Assembly: GCF_025962655.1 (NCBI RefSeq)
Contig: NZ_JAGFPE010000010.1
Location: 1-64,000, forward strand
Length of the DNA: 64,000 nt
Origin: Candidatus Symbiopectobacterium sp. NZEC151
Lineage (GTDB): Bacteria; Pseudomonadota; Gammaproteobacteria; Enterobacterales; Enterobacteriaceae
Direction of reading: 5' to 3'
A program made the translations under genes and the position numbers. The notes below the pieces were generated by a model that did not search any database, was not told where the DNA came from, and saw only the letters and a program-made list of their open reading frames with translations. Positions 20,633-31,397 of this stretch are shown piece after piece; the stretch's first letter is position 1, and each line of letters opens with the position of its first letter.

Positions 20633-22542
20633 ACTTTCAAAGCCTTAATGGCATCTTCCACGCTAACCCGCTGCAACAGCGATGCGGGCGGCTGTTTTGG
20701 CAGTTCCGGACAAAGGCGCTCTATTTCTGTTAACAGTTGTATCGCCTGCGCCTGGCTCCAACGTTCGTGGTCGCTGTGCAGTTGCTCCGACAACCAGGTC
20801 GCCAGTTGCTCAGGCGTGCACGCAGGTTGCAACGCAAGATAGCCTAACAGTTCAGAGATCAAGTTTTGTAAATTTTGTTGGCGCAATGGTAAAGGTACAG
20901 CGCGCAGTAGCGCTCTCTGGGATTCCAACGCGATATCGATACCAAACTGCGCCAATAGTGCCTGATGATGAAGCAGCGCTTCGCGTTCATTTTTTTCCAC
21001 CGTCAAGCGTTGTGGAATCAGCAGCGGTTGCGGACGTAATCCTTGTTCCGGCGGCAACAGTTGCGTGCGCTTAAGGTAACGCTCGGCGTGCGTCAATGAC
21101 ACCACCGCCAATCCGTGCTGATACTCCACCAGCGCGAAACTGGGCGCAAACACGGTTAACAGACGGCCGAAGCCTTGAGTCACGCTGACCGGATCCACAT
21201 CCGGCACAGCCGCTGGCACGGCCGTATCGCCAGGTTCTTGAACGGTTTCCGCTACGGACGCCGGTTTCAATAAAGTCTGGTAAAGCTCACCCTGTTTTTT
21301 CTGGTAGGGTGCGCCAGTGAGGGGCATAGGCCCTCGCCCTTGCGTTTGAGAGCCGCGCGACGGATAGGCCGGGACACTCTCCTTCATCTGGCGCACCGAA
21401 ATGTCTGCAGTTTTCGCTGGCGCATGCTCCACCGTGCGTGCGGGCTGCGCAAATTGATTTTCCCCTGCGGCGATGCGATTTTCCGGCTGCCATGCGATGG
21501 TCCCGGTTGCGGCGTCAGGGGCCACGGTCGCCAACGGCAGCTCAGACGCCTGCTGTAATACGCTCACCACCGCCTGATAGATAAAATCATGCACCAGCCG
21601 CGACTGATGGAAACGCACTTCATGCTTGGCCGGATGCACGTTGACGTCAACCTGGTGCGGGTCCACTTCAAGAAACAGCAGGTAGGCGGGCTGCTGCTCA
21701 CCGTGCAAACTGTCTTGATAAGCCTGACGGATAGCGTGATTGATCAACCGATCGCGCATCATGCGCTGATTGACATAGCAATACTGCATGTCGGTCAGTT
21801 GTTTTGCGCCCTCGGGCTCAACCACCCAGCCGTGGATGGACAAATCACCGTGCTGCCAGGAAATCCGCAGCGCGTGCTGCAAAAACAGCGGCCCGCAAAT
21901 GTTGCCAACGCGGCGCTCATGCTGCGAGGCGTCCAGCGCGGCACGGTATTGGCGGATCGTTTTACCATTATGGTTGAGGGTGATCGCCACATCGAAGCGC
22001 GCCAGCGCAATGCGTCGCACCACTTCATCAATATGCGCGAATTCTGTCTTTTCTGTGCGCATGAATTTGCGCCGCGCGGGGGTGTTGTAGAACAGATCGA
22101 GCACTTCCAGCGTGGTGCCCACCGGATGCGCTGCCGGTTTTACCGTCACCGCCATATCACGGCCTTCCGCGTAGGCCTGCCAGGCTTCGTTCTGCTCCGC
22201 CGTACGAGACGTCAACGTTAAGCGTGAAACGGAACTGATACTCGCCAGCGCCTCACCGCGAAAACCTAAGCTGATAATGGCTTCGAGATCGTCCAACGTG
22301 GCAATTTTGCTGGTTGCATGACGCGCCAGCGCCAAGGCCAGATCGTCTTTGCCGATTCCCGTGCCGTTATCACGAATCCGAATGCGTTTTGCCCCGCCGC
22401 GATCGATATCGATATCAATTCGGGTCGCCCCGGCATCGAGACTGTTCTCCACCAGTTCCTTCACCACGGAAGCGGGGCGTTCCACCACTTCTCCGGCGGC
22501 AATCTGGTTAGCCAGTTGGGGAGGCAGAACCTGAATCGGCAT
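20629..22542 (-). CDS. mutL: DNA mismatch repair protein MutL
   Basis: A 637-residue GHKL ATPase coupling MutS recognition to MutH incision. The N-terminal ATPase is intact: [20 protein letters not shown] (Glu and Asn of motif I), IRDNGTGI, and [14 protein letters not shown]. The central linker (about residues 335-440) is Pro/Ala/Thr-rich and variable. The C-terminal dimerisation domain ends [11 protein letters not shown], and I see no DQHAxxER endonuclease motif, as expected for a MutH-containing lineage. E. coli MutL is 615 aa. Followed by coupled miaA. Confidence 0.97.
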   Translation of the reverse strand: MPIQVLPPQLANQIAAGEVVERPASVVKELVENSLDAGATRIDIDIDRGGAKRIRIRDNGTGIGKDDLALALARHATSKIATLDDLEAIISLGFRGEALASISSVSRLTLTSRTAEQNEAWQAYAEGRDMAVTVKPAAHPVGTTLEVLDLFYNTPARRKFMRTEKTEFAHIDEVVRRIALARFDVAITLNHNGKTIRQYRAALDASQHERRVGNICGPLFLQHALRISWQHGDLSIHGWVVEPEGAKQLTDMQYCYVNQRMMRDRLINHAIRQAYQDSLHGEQQPAYLLFLEVDPHQVDVNVHPAKHEVRFHQSRLVHDFIYQAVVSVLQQASELPLATVAPDAATGTIAWQPENRIAAGENQFAQPARTVEHAPAKTADISVRQMKESVPAYPSRGSQTQGRGPMPLTGAPYQKKQGELYQTLLKPASVAETVQEPGDTAVPAAVPDVDPVSVTQGFGRLLTVFAPSFALVEYQHGLAVVSLTHAERYLKRTQLLPPEQGLRPQPLLIPQRLTVEKNEREALLHHQALLAQFGIDIALESQRALLRAVPLPLRQQNLQNLISELLGYLALQPACTPEQLATWLSEQLHSDHERWSQAQAIQLLTEIERLCPELPKQPPASLLQRVSVEDAIKALKV

Positions 22543-22584
22543 GCGAGTTCCTCTGTTATGGACGCACCAGCGTCGCGAACGGCA

Positions 22585-24282
22585 TCAGGCTGACGGGATG
22601 ATCAGCGTCTGCCCAAGTTGTACCGTGCCGGACGTCATGTCATTGGCACGTTGGATCTCCTTCATACTTACACCATATCGCATGGCGATGGCACTCAGGC
22701 TATCTCCTTTTACCACTTTATGCTTGACCGGAACGGCGGTGCGCGTCACTGCGGCCGGTGCCGTCGATGTGCGAACCCCCGCCGGAATACGCAGTTTCTG
22801 CCCCACCCATACGCCGTCTTTTTTCAGATTATTCTCACTGCGCAACGCCGCCATGCTGACGCCATAACGCGCGGCAATCCCTGAAAGTGACTCACCGCGC
22901 GCCACGGTATGGCGCGTGGCCTCGGTTCTACCGGATGCTGATGTGCTGCTGGATGCCGACGTGGTGGGCGTCGCGGCCTTACGGTTGACCGGCTGTACGA
23001 CCGGTCGATTTTCCTGCTTTGGGACGGATTGTACTGGATGCGACTGGAAATAGCTGCGCAACCCCCGGTAGATCGCCGTGGCGATTTTATCCTGATAATC
23101 GCTGCTTCCCAGCAGGCGCTCTTCAGTCAGGTTGCTGATAAAGCCGGTTTCCACCAGCAACGAGGGAATATCCGGCGATCGCAGCACGCCCAGGCTGGCG
23201 TGTTCCGGGCGGCGTTTGTGCAACGACCCGACGCGCTGCATTTCCTGCAACACTTTGACTGCCACGTCATAACCGACGCGCTGAGAGTGACCAAACTGCA
23301 AATCCAGCACCGCTTGGCTCAGGTAAGGGTCTGCACTGTTGTTTGCCAGCAGATCGCCTGCCCCACCGAGCAGTTCCGACTGTTTCTCGTGCTGTTCCAG
23401 CCAGTTAGCCATTTCGCTATTCGCGCGCCGATTGGAGAGCACCCATACAGAAGCACCGGAGGCCCCACGGTTTGGTGCCGCATCCGCGTGAATGGAGACC
23501 AGCAGGTTGGCACCTTGCTTACGCGCCACGTCGGAGCGCCCCATGACAGAGATAAAGTAATCGCCGTCACGCGTCATCACCCCTTTAAAATTAGGATCGC
23601 TATTGAGCAAGGTATGCAATTTGCGCCCAATCGCCAGCGTCACGTTTTTCTCGCGCAAGCCAGAAGGCCCAATGGCACCGGGGTCCTGCCCACCATGCCC
23701 GGCATCAATGGCGACGACCACCGGTTCGCTGGCACCGCTGGAACGTGGCGTTGCTGCACGCGCGGAGGCATTGCTGTTCACCACCACGGTAGGTTTGTTA
23801 TTAAACGGATTGCCACCCGATTCAACCGGGGCCGTGTTACGGGTTTCACGCGTTGCGGGAGTCGACGATGGCGCTTTTGCCACCTTCGCTTTCTGTTGCC
23901 CAGCAACGGTAAACACCACGTTAAACCCCGCGCCAGCTTTCTGTGTCGAAGCGCGCGTTTTGGCCGGTTGGGTCAAATCCAGCACCAGTCGCAGGCTCTG
24001 TGCATCTTTCGCCTGACTGGTACGAATGCGTTTGATAATGTTTTGCCCGCTGAACTCGAGCGGTAACCCTTGAACCACACCGGTCTGGCGGATGTCTATC
24101 ACCACCCGATCCGGGTTGTTGAGCGGGAAAAAGGCATAGATCGGTTGTCCGCTAAAATTCAGGCTGACCGTCGCCTGATTATCGCCGTTTTCCACCTTGA
24201 TATCAGAGAGGTTGGCAGCCCAACCCGTACTGGCCAGCAGCAGCCCAGCCCACATCACCAGAGCGAGCACGCGTTTCATCAT
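22585..24282 (-). CDS. amiB: N-acetylmuramoyl-L-alanine amidase AmiB with two LysM domains
   Basis: A 565-residue periplasmic zinc amidase cleaving septal murein; in E. coli it is activated by EnvC. Order of parts: signal peptide (residues 1-22, ending GWA), an AMIN domain (about 25-120), a linker, an amidase_3 domain from [14 protein letters not shown] (about 190) through [14 protein letters not shown] to VETGFISN (about 380), and two LysM repeats near residues 460-505 and 520-565 ([19 protein letters not shown] and [19 protein letters not shown]). E. coli AmiB (445 aa) is shorter. Its start overlaps the tsaE stop by four bases. Confidence 0.95.
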   Translation of the reverse strand: MMKRVLALVMWAGLLLASTGWAANLSDIKVENGDNQATVSLNFSGQPIYAFFPLNNPDRVVIDIRQTGVVQGLPLEFSGQNIIKRIRTSQAKDAQSLRLVLDLTQPAKTRASTQKAGAGFNVVFTVAGQQKAKVAKAPSSTPATRETRNTAPVESGGNPFNNKPTVVVNSNASARAATPRSSGASEPVVVAIDAGHGGQDPGAIGPSGLREKNVTLAIGRKLHTLLNSDPNFKGVMTRDGDYFISVMGRSDVARKQGANLLVSIHADAAPNRGASGASVWVLSNRRANSEMANWLEQHEKQSELLGGAGDLLANNSADPYLSQAVLDLQFGHSQRVGYDVAVKVLQEMQRVGSLHKRRPEHASLGVLRSPDIPSLLVETGFISNLTEERLLGSSDYQDKIATAIYRGLRSYFQSHPVQSVPKQENRPVVQPVNRKAATPTTSASSSTSASGRTEATRHTVARGESLSGIAARYGVSMAALRSENNLKKDGVWVGQKLRIPAGVRTSTAPAAVTRTAVPVKHKVVKGDSLSAIAMRYGVSMKEIQRANDMTSGTVQLGQTLIIPSA

Positions 24283-24761
24283 GGCGTTTCACTCTCCGGC
24301 AGAGAAGAGATCTGCGTCAGGATACGTTCACCCAGCGCCGATATGGCGATCAACTGCGCGTGCCGCCCTTGCGCTTCATAGTTCAGATGCACTTCGAGAT
24401 CGGCGCCAGGAAGAATGCCTTCGCCCTGCTGAGGCCACTCAATCAGGCAGATGGCATCCTGCGTCACGTAGTCGCGGATCCCCATAAACTCCAGCTCTTC
24501 AGGATCGGCCAGACGGTAAAGGTCGAAATGATACACCGCCAACGGTGACAGCGCGTAAGGCTCCACCAGCGTATAGGTGGGGCTTTTCACGTTGCCCTGA
24601 TGGCCGCGCGCCTGAAGGAAGCCGCGACTGAACGTGGTTTTACCCGCGCCCAGATCGCCAAAAAGATAAATGCTGCACGCGCTGTCGCAGGCGTGCGCCA
24701 ACGATGCCCCTAATGCGATGGTAGCTGCCTCATCCGGCAGCGGAAAATCTACTTTTTTCAT
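24279..24761 (-). CDS. tsaE: TsaE, ATPase of the tRNA t6A synthesis complex
   Basis: A 160-residue P-loop ATPase ([16 protein letters not shown], near residue 36) that works with TsaB and TsaD in making N6-threonylcarbamoyladenosine at A37 of tRNAs. It has the conserved [34 protein letters not shown] and [10 protein letters not shown] segments. I choose the ATG at 24761 because it overlaps the nnr stop codon (ATGA) and matches the family N-terminus. amiB follows with another 4-bp overlap. Confidence 0.96.
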   Translation of the reverse strand: MKKVDFPLPDEAATIALGASLAHACDSACSIYLFGDLGAGKTTFSRGFLQARGHQGNVKSPTYTLVEPYALSPLAVYHFDLYRLADPEELEFMGIRDYVTQDAICLIEWPQQGEGILPGADLEVHLNYEAQGRHAQLIAISALGERILTQISSLPESETP

Positions 24762-26284
24762 TCTGTCTTTTCTAAGGGTATCCACTCAGGATTAACATAG
24801 CGGGACAATACTGGCATCAAATCAGTTGCCAACATCCCTCGCGTGCCGCGCTGCTCGGCCAGCGCATCGGCCGCCGCGCCGTGCACCACACATCCGGCGC
24901 AAGCCGCTGCATAGCGTGACAATTTTTGTCCAAGCAATGCACCAATAATACCAGACAACACGTCGCCCATGCCGCCACTCGCCATGCCCGGATTACCGAC
25001 ATCAACCAGCGCCAGCGCATCAGACTCATCGGCAATCACAGTACCCGCCCCTTTTAGCACCACCGTGCCGCCATAGCGTTGTACCAGTCTCTGGGCAGCA
25101 AGTAAGCGATCGCTTTCAATCTCCGCCACTCGGCAATTCAGCAGGCGCGCTGCTTCCCCTGGATGTGGGGTTAAAATACGATTTTGACGTTTAAAAGGGC
25201 TCATTGCCAGCAGGTTTAGCGCATCCGCGTCCCATAGCATGGGTTTGTTACAATTTTCCACGGCGCGCAGTGCACTTTTCGCCCAGCCATCTTGCCCCAG
25301 TCCCGGACCAATCACCACCACATCAGCCCAGTCAAGCCCTTCACGCAGGCTGGCATCACTCAGCGCTTGCACCATCAGTTCAGGGCGCGCCATCAGCAGC
25401 GCCGCCGCGTACTGCATGTGAGTGAGTACTCGCACCAACCCCGCCCCGCTGCGCAATGCGGCTTCTCCCGCCATCGCAATCGCGCCCCCCATGCCGGCAT
25501 TGCCCCCCACCAGCAGCACTCGGCCATGATCGCCTTTGTGTGCCAGCGGTGAACGGGGCGTCAGCCAGCCCGGTAAATGTTCACGGGATAAACGTCGCAT
25601 CGGCGCGGAATGCTGCTGTAACCAACTGGACAGGCCCAAATCCGCATAACGTAGCGTGCCGACACAAGCGCGTGCCCTGCCCGTCAGCAACCCCGGTTTT
25701 AGCGCAATAAAGGTGACTGTGCAGGCAGCGACGATCGTCTCTCCGGCACAGGCACCGGTTTGCGCATTCAATCCAGAAGGGATATCCAGCGCCAGCACCG
25801 GCGCACCGTGGGCATTAGCGCGTGCGATCAGCGCATCATAAGGAGCACGCGGCGCGGAGGATAACCCAGTCCCGAGCAGGCCGTCGATAATCAAATCGAT
25901 TCCGTCAGGCCAGGGGGCGTCGGGCGTCAATGCCATATCGCCCTCCTTCTGCCATGTCGCGTAAGCACACTGTGCTTCCTCTGGCAGAGGGCGTGCCGCC
26001 CTGCACGCGACCACGGTGGTTTCAATCCCAGCAGCGCGCGCAAGCGTGGCTACCACATAGCCATCGCCGCCGTTGTTGCCATGCCCACACAACACCAGCC
26101 AGCGGCGCGCATTCGGGTAACGGTGACGGGCGTATTGGTAAGCGGCCTCTCCGGCACGTTGCATCAACGCATAAAGCGTGGTTCCCGTTTGCCGCGCGGC
26201 GTCAGGTTCTTCACGACGCAGCCAGTCGGGTGGATAAACGCAGTCTGGTAGCCTTCGCTGATGCGCAGGTATGGTATGCGGCAT
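24758..26284 (-). CDS. nnr: Bifunctional NAD(P)H-hydrate epimerase / ADP-dependent dehydratase
   Basis: A 508-residue repair enzyme for hydrated NADH/NADPH. The N-terminal epimerase half includes [15 protein letters not shown] near residue 70 and [12 protein letters not shown] near 170. The C-terminal dehydratase half includes [20 protein letters not shown] near 245, [11 protein letters not shown], and [23 protein letters not shown] near 435. The ATG at 26284 follows a perfect GGAGGA; the longer upstream frame does not resemble the family. Head of the nnr-tsaE-amiB-mutL-miaA run, divergent from queG, order as in E. coli. Confidence 0.96.
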   Translation of the reverse strand: MPHTIPAHQRRLPDCVYPPDWLRREEPDAARQTGTTLYALMQRAGEAAYQYARHRYPNARRWLVLCGHGNNGGDGYVVATLARAAGIETTVVACRAARPLPEEAQCAYATWQKEGDMALTPDAPWPDGIDLIIDGLLGTGLSSAPRAPYDALIARANAHGAPVLALDIPSGLNAQTGACAGETIVAACTVTFIALKPGLLTGRARACVGTLRYADLGLSSWLQQHSAPMRRLSREHLPGWLTPRSPLAHKGDHGRVLLVGGNAGMGGAIAMAGEAALRSGAGLVRVLTHMQYAAALLMARPELMVQALSDASLREGLDWADVVVIGPGLGQDGWAKSALRAVENCNKPMLWDADALNLLAMSPFKRQNRILTPHPGEAARLLNCRVAEIESDRLLAAQRLVQRYGGTVVLKGAGTVIADESDALALVDVGNPGMASGGMGDVLSGIIGALLGQKLSRYAAACAGCVVHGAAADALAEQRGTRGMLATDLMPVLSRYVNPEWIPLEKTE

Positions 26285-26486
26285 GAGTTCCTCCCGGGCA
26301 ACATAAGCGCTTGTCGCAAAAACGGATAACGCATGGTTATCTTTATGTCTCAACTTAGCAAGGTCTGAAACCGGCTGCCAGAAACCGATAGGATAAATGT
26401 CGCATGGCACCGGTGCTTTCAGCGCACAGACGTCCGTCAGACGATGTGATAAAATAAGACCGTTTATCTCTTCGATACGGTTCCTC

Positions 26487-27626
26487 ATGACTTATCCCTA
26501 CGACCTTAACCAACTCGCCCAGCACATCAAACAGTGGGGACGTGAATTGGGCTTTCAGCAGGTAGGGATCTGCGATACCGACCTTTCCCACGAAGAGCCA
26601 CGGCTTCAGGCGTGGCTGGATAAGCAGTACCACGGTGAAATGGCGTGGATGGCGCGCCACGGTATGCTGCGTGCGCGCCCTCATGAGCTGTTGCCCGGCA
26701 CGCTGCGCGTTATCAGCGTGCGCATGAACTATCTGCCCGCCAAAGCGGCCTTCGCCAAAACCCTGAACAACCCGACGCTCGGTTACGTTAGCCGTTACGC
26801 GCTGGGGCGTGATTACCACAAACTGTTGCGCCAGCGGCTGAAAAAGTTGGGTGAGCGGATACAGGAACATTGCGGCAGCCTGCAATTTCGCCCCTTCGTC
26901 GATTCTGCACCGATTATGGAACGCCCGTTGGCGGCCAAGGCTGGGCTGGGTTGGGTGGGTAAACACTCACTGATCCTCAATCGCGAAGCGGGCTCCTGGT
27001 TTTTCCTCGGGGAACTGCTTATCGATCTGCCATTGCCGGTCGATCAACCGCTGGAAGAACAGTGCGGACGCTGCGTTGCTTGCATGACAACCTGCCCGAC
27101 CGGGGCCATCGTCGCGCCTTACACCGTAGATGCCCGACGCTGCATCTCCTACCTGACCATTGAGCTGGAAGGCGTTATCCCCGAAGCATTTCGCCCGCTG
27201 ATGGGCAACCGTATCTACGGTTGTGATGATTGCCAACTGATTTGCCCCTGGAACCGTTTTTCCCAGCTTACCGATGAAGATGATTTTAGCCCGCGCGCCG
27301 CGCTGCATACGCCTGCGTTACTGGATCTGTTTGGGTGGGATGAGGCAAAATTTCTGCGCATCACGGAAGGTTCAGCCATCCGCCGCATCGGCCACGAGCG
27401 CTGGTTGCGCAATATCGCCGTGGCGCTGGGGAATGCCCCCTATGAGGAAAATGTTGTGCTAGCCTTACAAGCGCGACTCGGGCAGAGCGCGCTGATCGAT
27501 GAGCATATTCACTGGGCGATTGAGCAGCAATTGGCACGCCGTGCCGCTCAATCTATCGACGTGCAGTTGCCGCAGAAAAAACGGCTTATTCGTGCTATTG
27601 AAAAAGGACTACCGCGCGATGCCTGA
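26487..27626 (+). CDS. queG: Epoxyqueuosine reductase
   Basis: A 379-residue cobalamin- and iron-sulfur-dependent reductase performing the last step of queuosine synthesis in tRNA. Two [4Fe-4S] clusters are indicated by CGRCVACMTTCPTGAI near residue 193 and CDDCQLICPW near residue 243. The N-terminal domain matches E. coli QueG (379 aa) strongly (KQYHGEMAWMARHGMLRARP). I start at MTYPYDLNQLAQ (26487), which aligns with the family; the frame extends 30 codons further upstream without similarity. The downstream neighbour differs from E. coli (orn), so synteny breaks after this gene. Confidence 0.96.
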   Translation: MTYPYDLNQLAQHIKQWGRELGFQQVGICDTDLSHEEPRLQAWLDKQYHGEMAWMARHGMLRARPHELLPGTLRVISVRMNYLPAKAAFAKTLNNPTLGYVSRYALGRDYHKLLRQRLKKLGERIQEHCGSLQFRPFVDSAPIMERPLAAKAGLGWVGKHSLILNREAGSWFFLGELLIDLPLPVDQPLEEQCGRCVACMTTCPTGAIVAPYTVDARRCISYLTIELEGVIPEAFRPLMGNRIYGCDDCQLICPWNRFSQLTDEDDFSPRAALHTPALLDLFGWDEAKFLRITEGSAIRRIGHERWLRNIAVALGNAPYEENVVLALQARLGQSALIDEHIHWAIEQQLARRAAQSIDVQLPQKKRLIRAIEKGLPRDA

Positions 27627-28055
27627 GGTGTTTCCAGCCGGTCATATCATCCTGGCCCGCCCTGTGCATAAATATAAAACTCCTTGCCAATCAATCCATG
27701 AAGAAAGTGCAAGTGATCGCCTTAACATTTTGATAAGTTATTTTTATCAATAAATATCAATAAGATATAAATATACTTTTGACAATCTTGCCACAGATCA
27801 TTTTATGCAAGCAAAGCGCAGCCTGTGGATAAGTCTGTTAAGAAAATTATGAGATTTTATATTACATGAAACGCAAAAGAGAGGAGTAAACACTTTGACG
27901 CCTGAAAATACGCTGCACAAAAAATAGCCTACTACGCGAGCGGGACGCAATTGTGGACTGGTTAGTCTCGGAGCACAAGCGATTTATCTTTCATCTGCGA
28001 TTAAACGCCTAAAATATAATCACAGAAACGATCTTGCGCCACACCAACGATCGGA
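27627..28055. other. 429-bp AT-rich gap between queG and the methionine-type ABC transporter
   Basis: No full gene. It holds an AT-rich stretch (27720-27780), one perfect 9-bp DnaA-box match (27824-27832, minus strand), and two tiny frames: ATG 27866-27889 (7 codons, MKRKREE), whose GAGAGGAG end acts as a good ribosome-binding site for TTG 27895-27927 (10 codons). These could be leader peptides or the remnant 5' end of a deleted gene. No clear terminator was seen. Confidence 0.5.
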
Positions 28056-28727
28056 TCATCGTCGATGCGCCAAGGCACGCACCAGACGATCGCCGATCGA
28101 TTGTACGCCTTGTACCAAAATCACCAATACCACCACCGTACCCACCATTACCTGATCGTTAAAACGCTGATAGCCGTAGCGGATCGCCAGATCGCCCAAC
28201 CCGCCGCCGCCGATCACGCCCGCCATGGAAGAGAATCCGATCAACAACACCACCGTTAAGGTCACGCCTGCCAGGAGGGTTGGCAGCGCTTCTGGCAGCA
28301 ACACTTTGCCGATCACGTGCCAGAGCGATCCGCCCATTGACTGGATCGCCTCGATACGCCCACGCTCAACCTCATCCAGCGCATTTTCCACTACACGGGC
28401 AAAAAAGGGAAAAGCCCCGATGGTGATCGGTACGATCGCCGCCGTACTCCCAAGCGTGGTGCCCACGATCAGACGGGTCAACGGGATCAGCGCAATCAAC
28501 AACACCACAAACGGTAACGATCGGCCAACGTTGATCACCGCGCCCAGCCCCCGGTTTAGCCAGGGCAATGGCGCAACCCCGTCAGGTCGCGTGATAAACA
28601 GCACCACGCCCAACGGCAGGCCAATCAGCACGGTAAACAGCGCTGCCACACCCACCATGTACCCAGTCTCTAATGTGGCATCCCACATCAGCGCAATAAA
28701 TTCATCCCAACTCAGGCGACCCTGCAT
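28056..28727 (-). CDS. MetI-like ABC transporter permease
   Basis: A 223-residue membrane protein with about five to six transmembrane segments, of the methionine permease MetI family. The cytoplasmic coupling (EAA-type) motif is recognisable around [36 protein letters not shown]. coli MetI is 217 aa. The start ATG follows GGGGAGTACCTT and lies 16 bp inside the end of the metN-like gene, so the two are translationally coupled. With its neighbours it forms a D/L-methionine-type importer; the actual substrate may be another sulfur compound given the linked genes. Confidence 0.9.
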   Translation of the reverse strand: MQGRLSWDEFIALMWDATLETGYMVGVAALFTVLIGLPLGVVLFITRPDGVAPLPWLNRGLGAVINVGRSLPFVVLLIALIPLTRLIVGTTLGSTAAIVPITIGAFPFFARVVENALDEVERGRIEAIQSMGGSLWHVIGKVLLPEALPTLLAGVTLTVVLLIGFSSMAGVIGGGGLGDLAIRYGYQRFNDQVMVGTVVVLVILVQGVQSIGDRLVRALAHRR

Positions 28728-29506
28728 AAGGTACTCCCCTCGACGACGCCGTGACGGCGAAGAAATGCCTGTTCTGCCGCATAATCAGGCAGCAACGCTC
28801 TGCGTAGCTGTGAATCCGGCGTCGCGAGCAGCGTCGACAGCGCCCCGCTTTCCACGATCTGGCCTTGCTCCATCAGCGCAGCGTGATCGCAAATGGCTTT
28901 TACCACCGCCAGTTCGTGCGTGATCAACACGATCGTCACACCCAACTGACGGTTGATATCTGCCAGTAGCGCCAACACCGATGCTGTGGTTTCAGGATCG
29001 AGCGCGCTGGTCGCCTCGTCACACAGCAAATACCTCGGCTTTGCCGCCAACGCACGCGCAATACCGACACGCTGTTGCTGCCCACCGGATAACTGCGAGG
29101 GAAAGGCGCGCGCTTTGTCACTGAGCCCCACCCATTCCAGCAATGCGCTTACCCGCGTTTCACGCTCGTGGCGCGCCACCCCGGCTATCTCAAGCGGAAC
29201 GGCGACGTTGTCATGCACATTACGCGCATGCAGCAGGTTGAAGTGCTGAAAAATCATGCTGGTGCGCAGCCGGTGCTGGCGCAACGCCCGTGAAGAGAGT
29301 GACGTAATGTCTTCGCCATCCACCACAATCCGGCCCGATGAGGGCCGTTCTAGCAGATTAAGACAGCGCAGCAGCGAGCTTTTGCCCGCACCGCTACGCC
29401 CCAAAATGCCATAAACAGAACCCTCGGGAATCGTCAGCGACACGTCATCCAATGCCGGACGATCGCACCCTGGATAACGTTTTCCCAATTGTTCGATGAC
29501 GATCAT
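28712..29506 (-). CDS. MetN-like ABC transporter ATPase lacking the NIL regulatory domain
   Basis: A 264-residue ATPase: Walker [13 protein letters not shown] near residue 36, Q-loop FQHFNL, signature [15 protein letters not shown] near 140, Walker [13 protein letters not shown] near 160, H-loop ITHELAVV. E. coli MetN is 343 aa because of a C-terminal NIL domain that binds methionine and shuts transport down; this protein stops soon after the ATPase fold, so that control is absent. Start overlaps the metQ-like stop (ATGA). It is complete, not truncated by a frameshift that I can see, since the frame ends normally and metI overlaps it. Confidence 0.92.
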   Translation of the reverse strand: MIVIEQLGKRYPGCDRPALDDVSLTIPEGSVYGILGRSGAGKSSLLRCLNLLERPSSGRIVVDGEDITSLSSRALRQHRLRTSMIFQHFNLLHARNVHDNVAVPLEIAGVARHERETRVSALLEWVGLSDKARAFPSQLSGGQQQRVGIARALAAKPRYLLCDEATSALDPETTASVLALLADINRQLGVTIVLITHELAVVKAICDHAALMEQGQIVESGALSTLLATPDSQLRRALLPDYAAEQAFLRRHGVVEGSTLCRVA

Positions 29507-30315
29507 GGCTGCTTGCTCGCCACCGGGATCACCGAGCCGTTATAGCGCTGCGTAATAAAATCTGCGATGGCTTTGGATTCCAGATCGGCCGCCAGCTTTT
29601 TAATGCGCGGATCGTTTTGCAGGGCGGGCGTCGTCACCAATATGTTGGCATACGGGTTATGCTCTGCGCGTTCTAATCCCAACGCATCCTTGGCCGGAAC
29701 CAGCCCCGCTTCCAGCGCATAGTTGCCGTTGATCACCGCCAGATCGACATCGTCCAGCGAGCGCGGGATCTGCGCCGCTTCCACTTCTTTGATCTTCAGC
29801 TTCTTCGGATTTTCCGCGATATCTTTCGGTGTTGCCTTATCCTTGGCGGGATCGCTGTAGCCCGGTTTCAGTTTCACCAGCCCCTGGCTTTGTAATAGAT
29901 AGAGCGCGCGGCTGAGGTTGGTGACATTGTTCGGTACGGCTACCGTGCCGCCTTCTGGCACGTCGCTAAAGCTTTTGTGCTTACGTGAGTAAACGCCCAA
30001 CGGCTCCACGTGCACGGTAGCGGCAACCACAAACTGTTTCCCTAACGCTTTTTCCTGATCGCGCAGATAGGGCACGTGTTGGAAATAGTTGGCATCCACA
30101 TCACCATGCGCCAGCAGTTCGTTGGCGTTAACGCCGCTGGTCAGCTCGATCACTTTCAGTGAGTTTTGGGGATCAATTTTCTGCACCTGTGCCAGGATCT
30201 CACTGTGGGGCACCGGATCGGCAGCCACGCGCAGCGCCTGCGACGCGGAGGCAGAGAAGGTCACGCTAACGGCCAATGCAACACTGCTGACAAAAAATGC
30301 GACACGCTTATTCAT
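29503..30315 (-). CDS. MetQ/NlpA-family substrate-binding protein, non-lipoprotein
   Basis: A 270-residue periplasmic binding protein of the NLPA family ([17 protein letters not shown], then [13 protein letters not shown] near residue 77 and [17 protein letters not shown] near 130). The signal peptide ([20 protein letters not shown], cleavage near ASA at 22-25) contains no lipobox cysteine, so it should be a soluble periplasmic protein, unlike E. coli MetQ. Ribosome-binding site AAGGAAGCC. It is followed by metN- and metI-like genes and preceded by the oxygenase, so I infer one operon for import of methionine or a related compound. Confidence 0.92.
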   Translation of the reverse strand: MNKRVAFFVSSVALAVSVTFSASASQALRVAADPVPHSEILAQVQKIDPQNSLKVIELTSGVNANELLAHGDVDANYFQHVPYLRDQEKALGKQFVVAATVHVEPLGVYSRKHKSFSDVPEGGTVAVPNNVTNLSRALYLLQSQGLVKLKPGYSDPAKDKATPKDIAENPKKLKIKEVEAAQIPRSLDDVDLAVINGNYALEAGLVPAKDALGLERAEHNPYANILVTTPALQNDPRIKKLAADLESKAIADFITQRYNGSVIPVASKQP

Positions 30316-30365
30316 ACAGGCTTCCTTTTATCGCTTCGTTTTAAGTATTGGGGTATAGAAAAGCG

Positions 30366-31397
30366 TCAGTGAGCGGCGAGTTCCGCTTTCGCTACCACAT
30401 CGGCGTAATAACGCTGTGCAACATCAGGGTGCGAACGCAGCCGCCCTTTTAGGTAGTTCCAGCCCACATCACGCAACAACGGATTGTGTGGATCGCTGGT
30501 AGGCCCTTGCGCCAGACGCGCCACCTGTGGAGGCAGTTGATACACCGGTACCACCGCATCCAACTGTGCGCCGAGGAAGAACGCAATGGAGAGGCGCTCC
30601 TGCCCGGCTGGCGGTGAGACCACACGGTGCACCGTGGCACGCAAATAGCCATTGGTTGCCAGTTCCAGCAGTTCGCCAATATTCACGACGAAAGAACCCG
30701 GCAGCGGCGGCGCATCAATCCAGCGATCGGGAGCCACCTCGACCTGTAAACCGGCCTGCTCATCCTGCAACAGGAAGCTCAGGAAGCCTGAATCCTTGTG
30801 TGCGCCCACACCTTGCTGGCTGCCCTGCGCCGATTGCCCCGGATAACGAATCAGCTTGATGTGTTCGTTGGGCTTTTCACCGTACAGTGCATCAAAGGTG
30901 TGTGGCGCTAACGCCAGCGCCTCAGCAAAAGCACGCAGTAACTGCTGGGCCATAGCGGTCATCGCTTGTTGCCAGGTCAGCAGCGTGGTTTTCAGTGCAG
31001 GCTGCGCTTCCGGCCACAAATTGGGACCTTGTAACTGCCACCAGCGTGGATCCTGTGGGGTCAATTGCAGGGCGGCGCGCTCAGCGCCAATGTCAAACTG
31101 CTCGCGCCAGTCGGGCTGGTTGCGCGTCAATTCTGCCCCGGCACGGTTGTAGCCGCGAAAATGGGGAGAATGGATCATGGCAACGTGCTGTTTTTCATCA
31201 TCAGGCAAGGCAAAGAAAGCGCGTGCCTGCTGCTGCAACTGCTGCTGTAGCGTTTCGGGAATACCGTGGTGGGTGAGATAAAAGAAACCGACATCGCGGG
31301 CGGCTTCATTGAGCGAGGTTAAAAAAGCCCGCCGCTGCTCGGGGTTGCCGTGCAGGTGTGATAAATCAAGGAGAGGTAATCTGTTTATGGTACTCAT
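30366..31397 (-). CDS. 2-oxoglutarate/Fe(II)-dependent oxygenase, isopenicillin N synthase family
   Basis: A 343-residue non-heme iron oxygenase. Iron ligands are His200 and Asp202 (GAHKDSGFLS) and His257 (RATVHRVVSPP); Arg268-x-Ser270 (RLSIAFF) is the co-substrate-binding pair typical of 2-oxoglutarate or IPNS-type enzymes. The N-terminal LPLLDLSHL and FFYLTHHGIP segments are the DIOX_N signature. I use ATG 31397, eight bases after GGAG; an ATG four codons earlier is possible. It is the first gene of the leftward transport operon and divergent from mtcB, so it probably oxidises the imported sulfur compound or a breakdown product. The substrate is unknown. Confidence 0.88.
   Translation of the reverse strand: MSTINRLPLLDLSHLHGNPEQRRAFLTSLNEAARDVGFFYLTHHGIPETLQQQLQQQARAFFALPDDEKQHVAMIHSPHFRGYNRAGAELTRNQPDWREQFDIGAERAALQLTPQDPRWWQLQGPNLWPEAQPALKTTLLTWQQAMTAMAQQLLRAFAEALALAPHTFDALYGEKPNEHIKLIRYPGQSAQGSQQGVGAHKDSGFLSFLLQDEQAGLQVEVAPDRWIDAPPLPGSFVVNIGELLELATNGYLRATVHRVVSPPAGQERLSIAFFLGAQLDAVVPVYQLPPQVARLAQGPTSDPHNPLLRDVGWNYLKGRLRSHPDVAQRYYADVVAKAELAAH

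Noticed and set aside
27824-27832. Perfect DnaA-box match
   Set aside because: A single 9-mer with no companion boxes, no dnaA/dnaN/gidA neighbours; not a replication origin.
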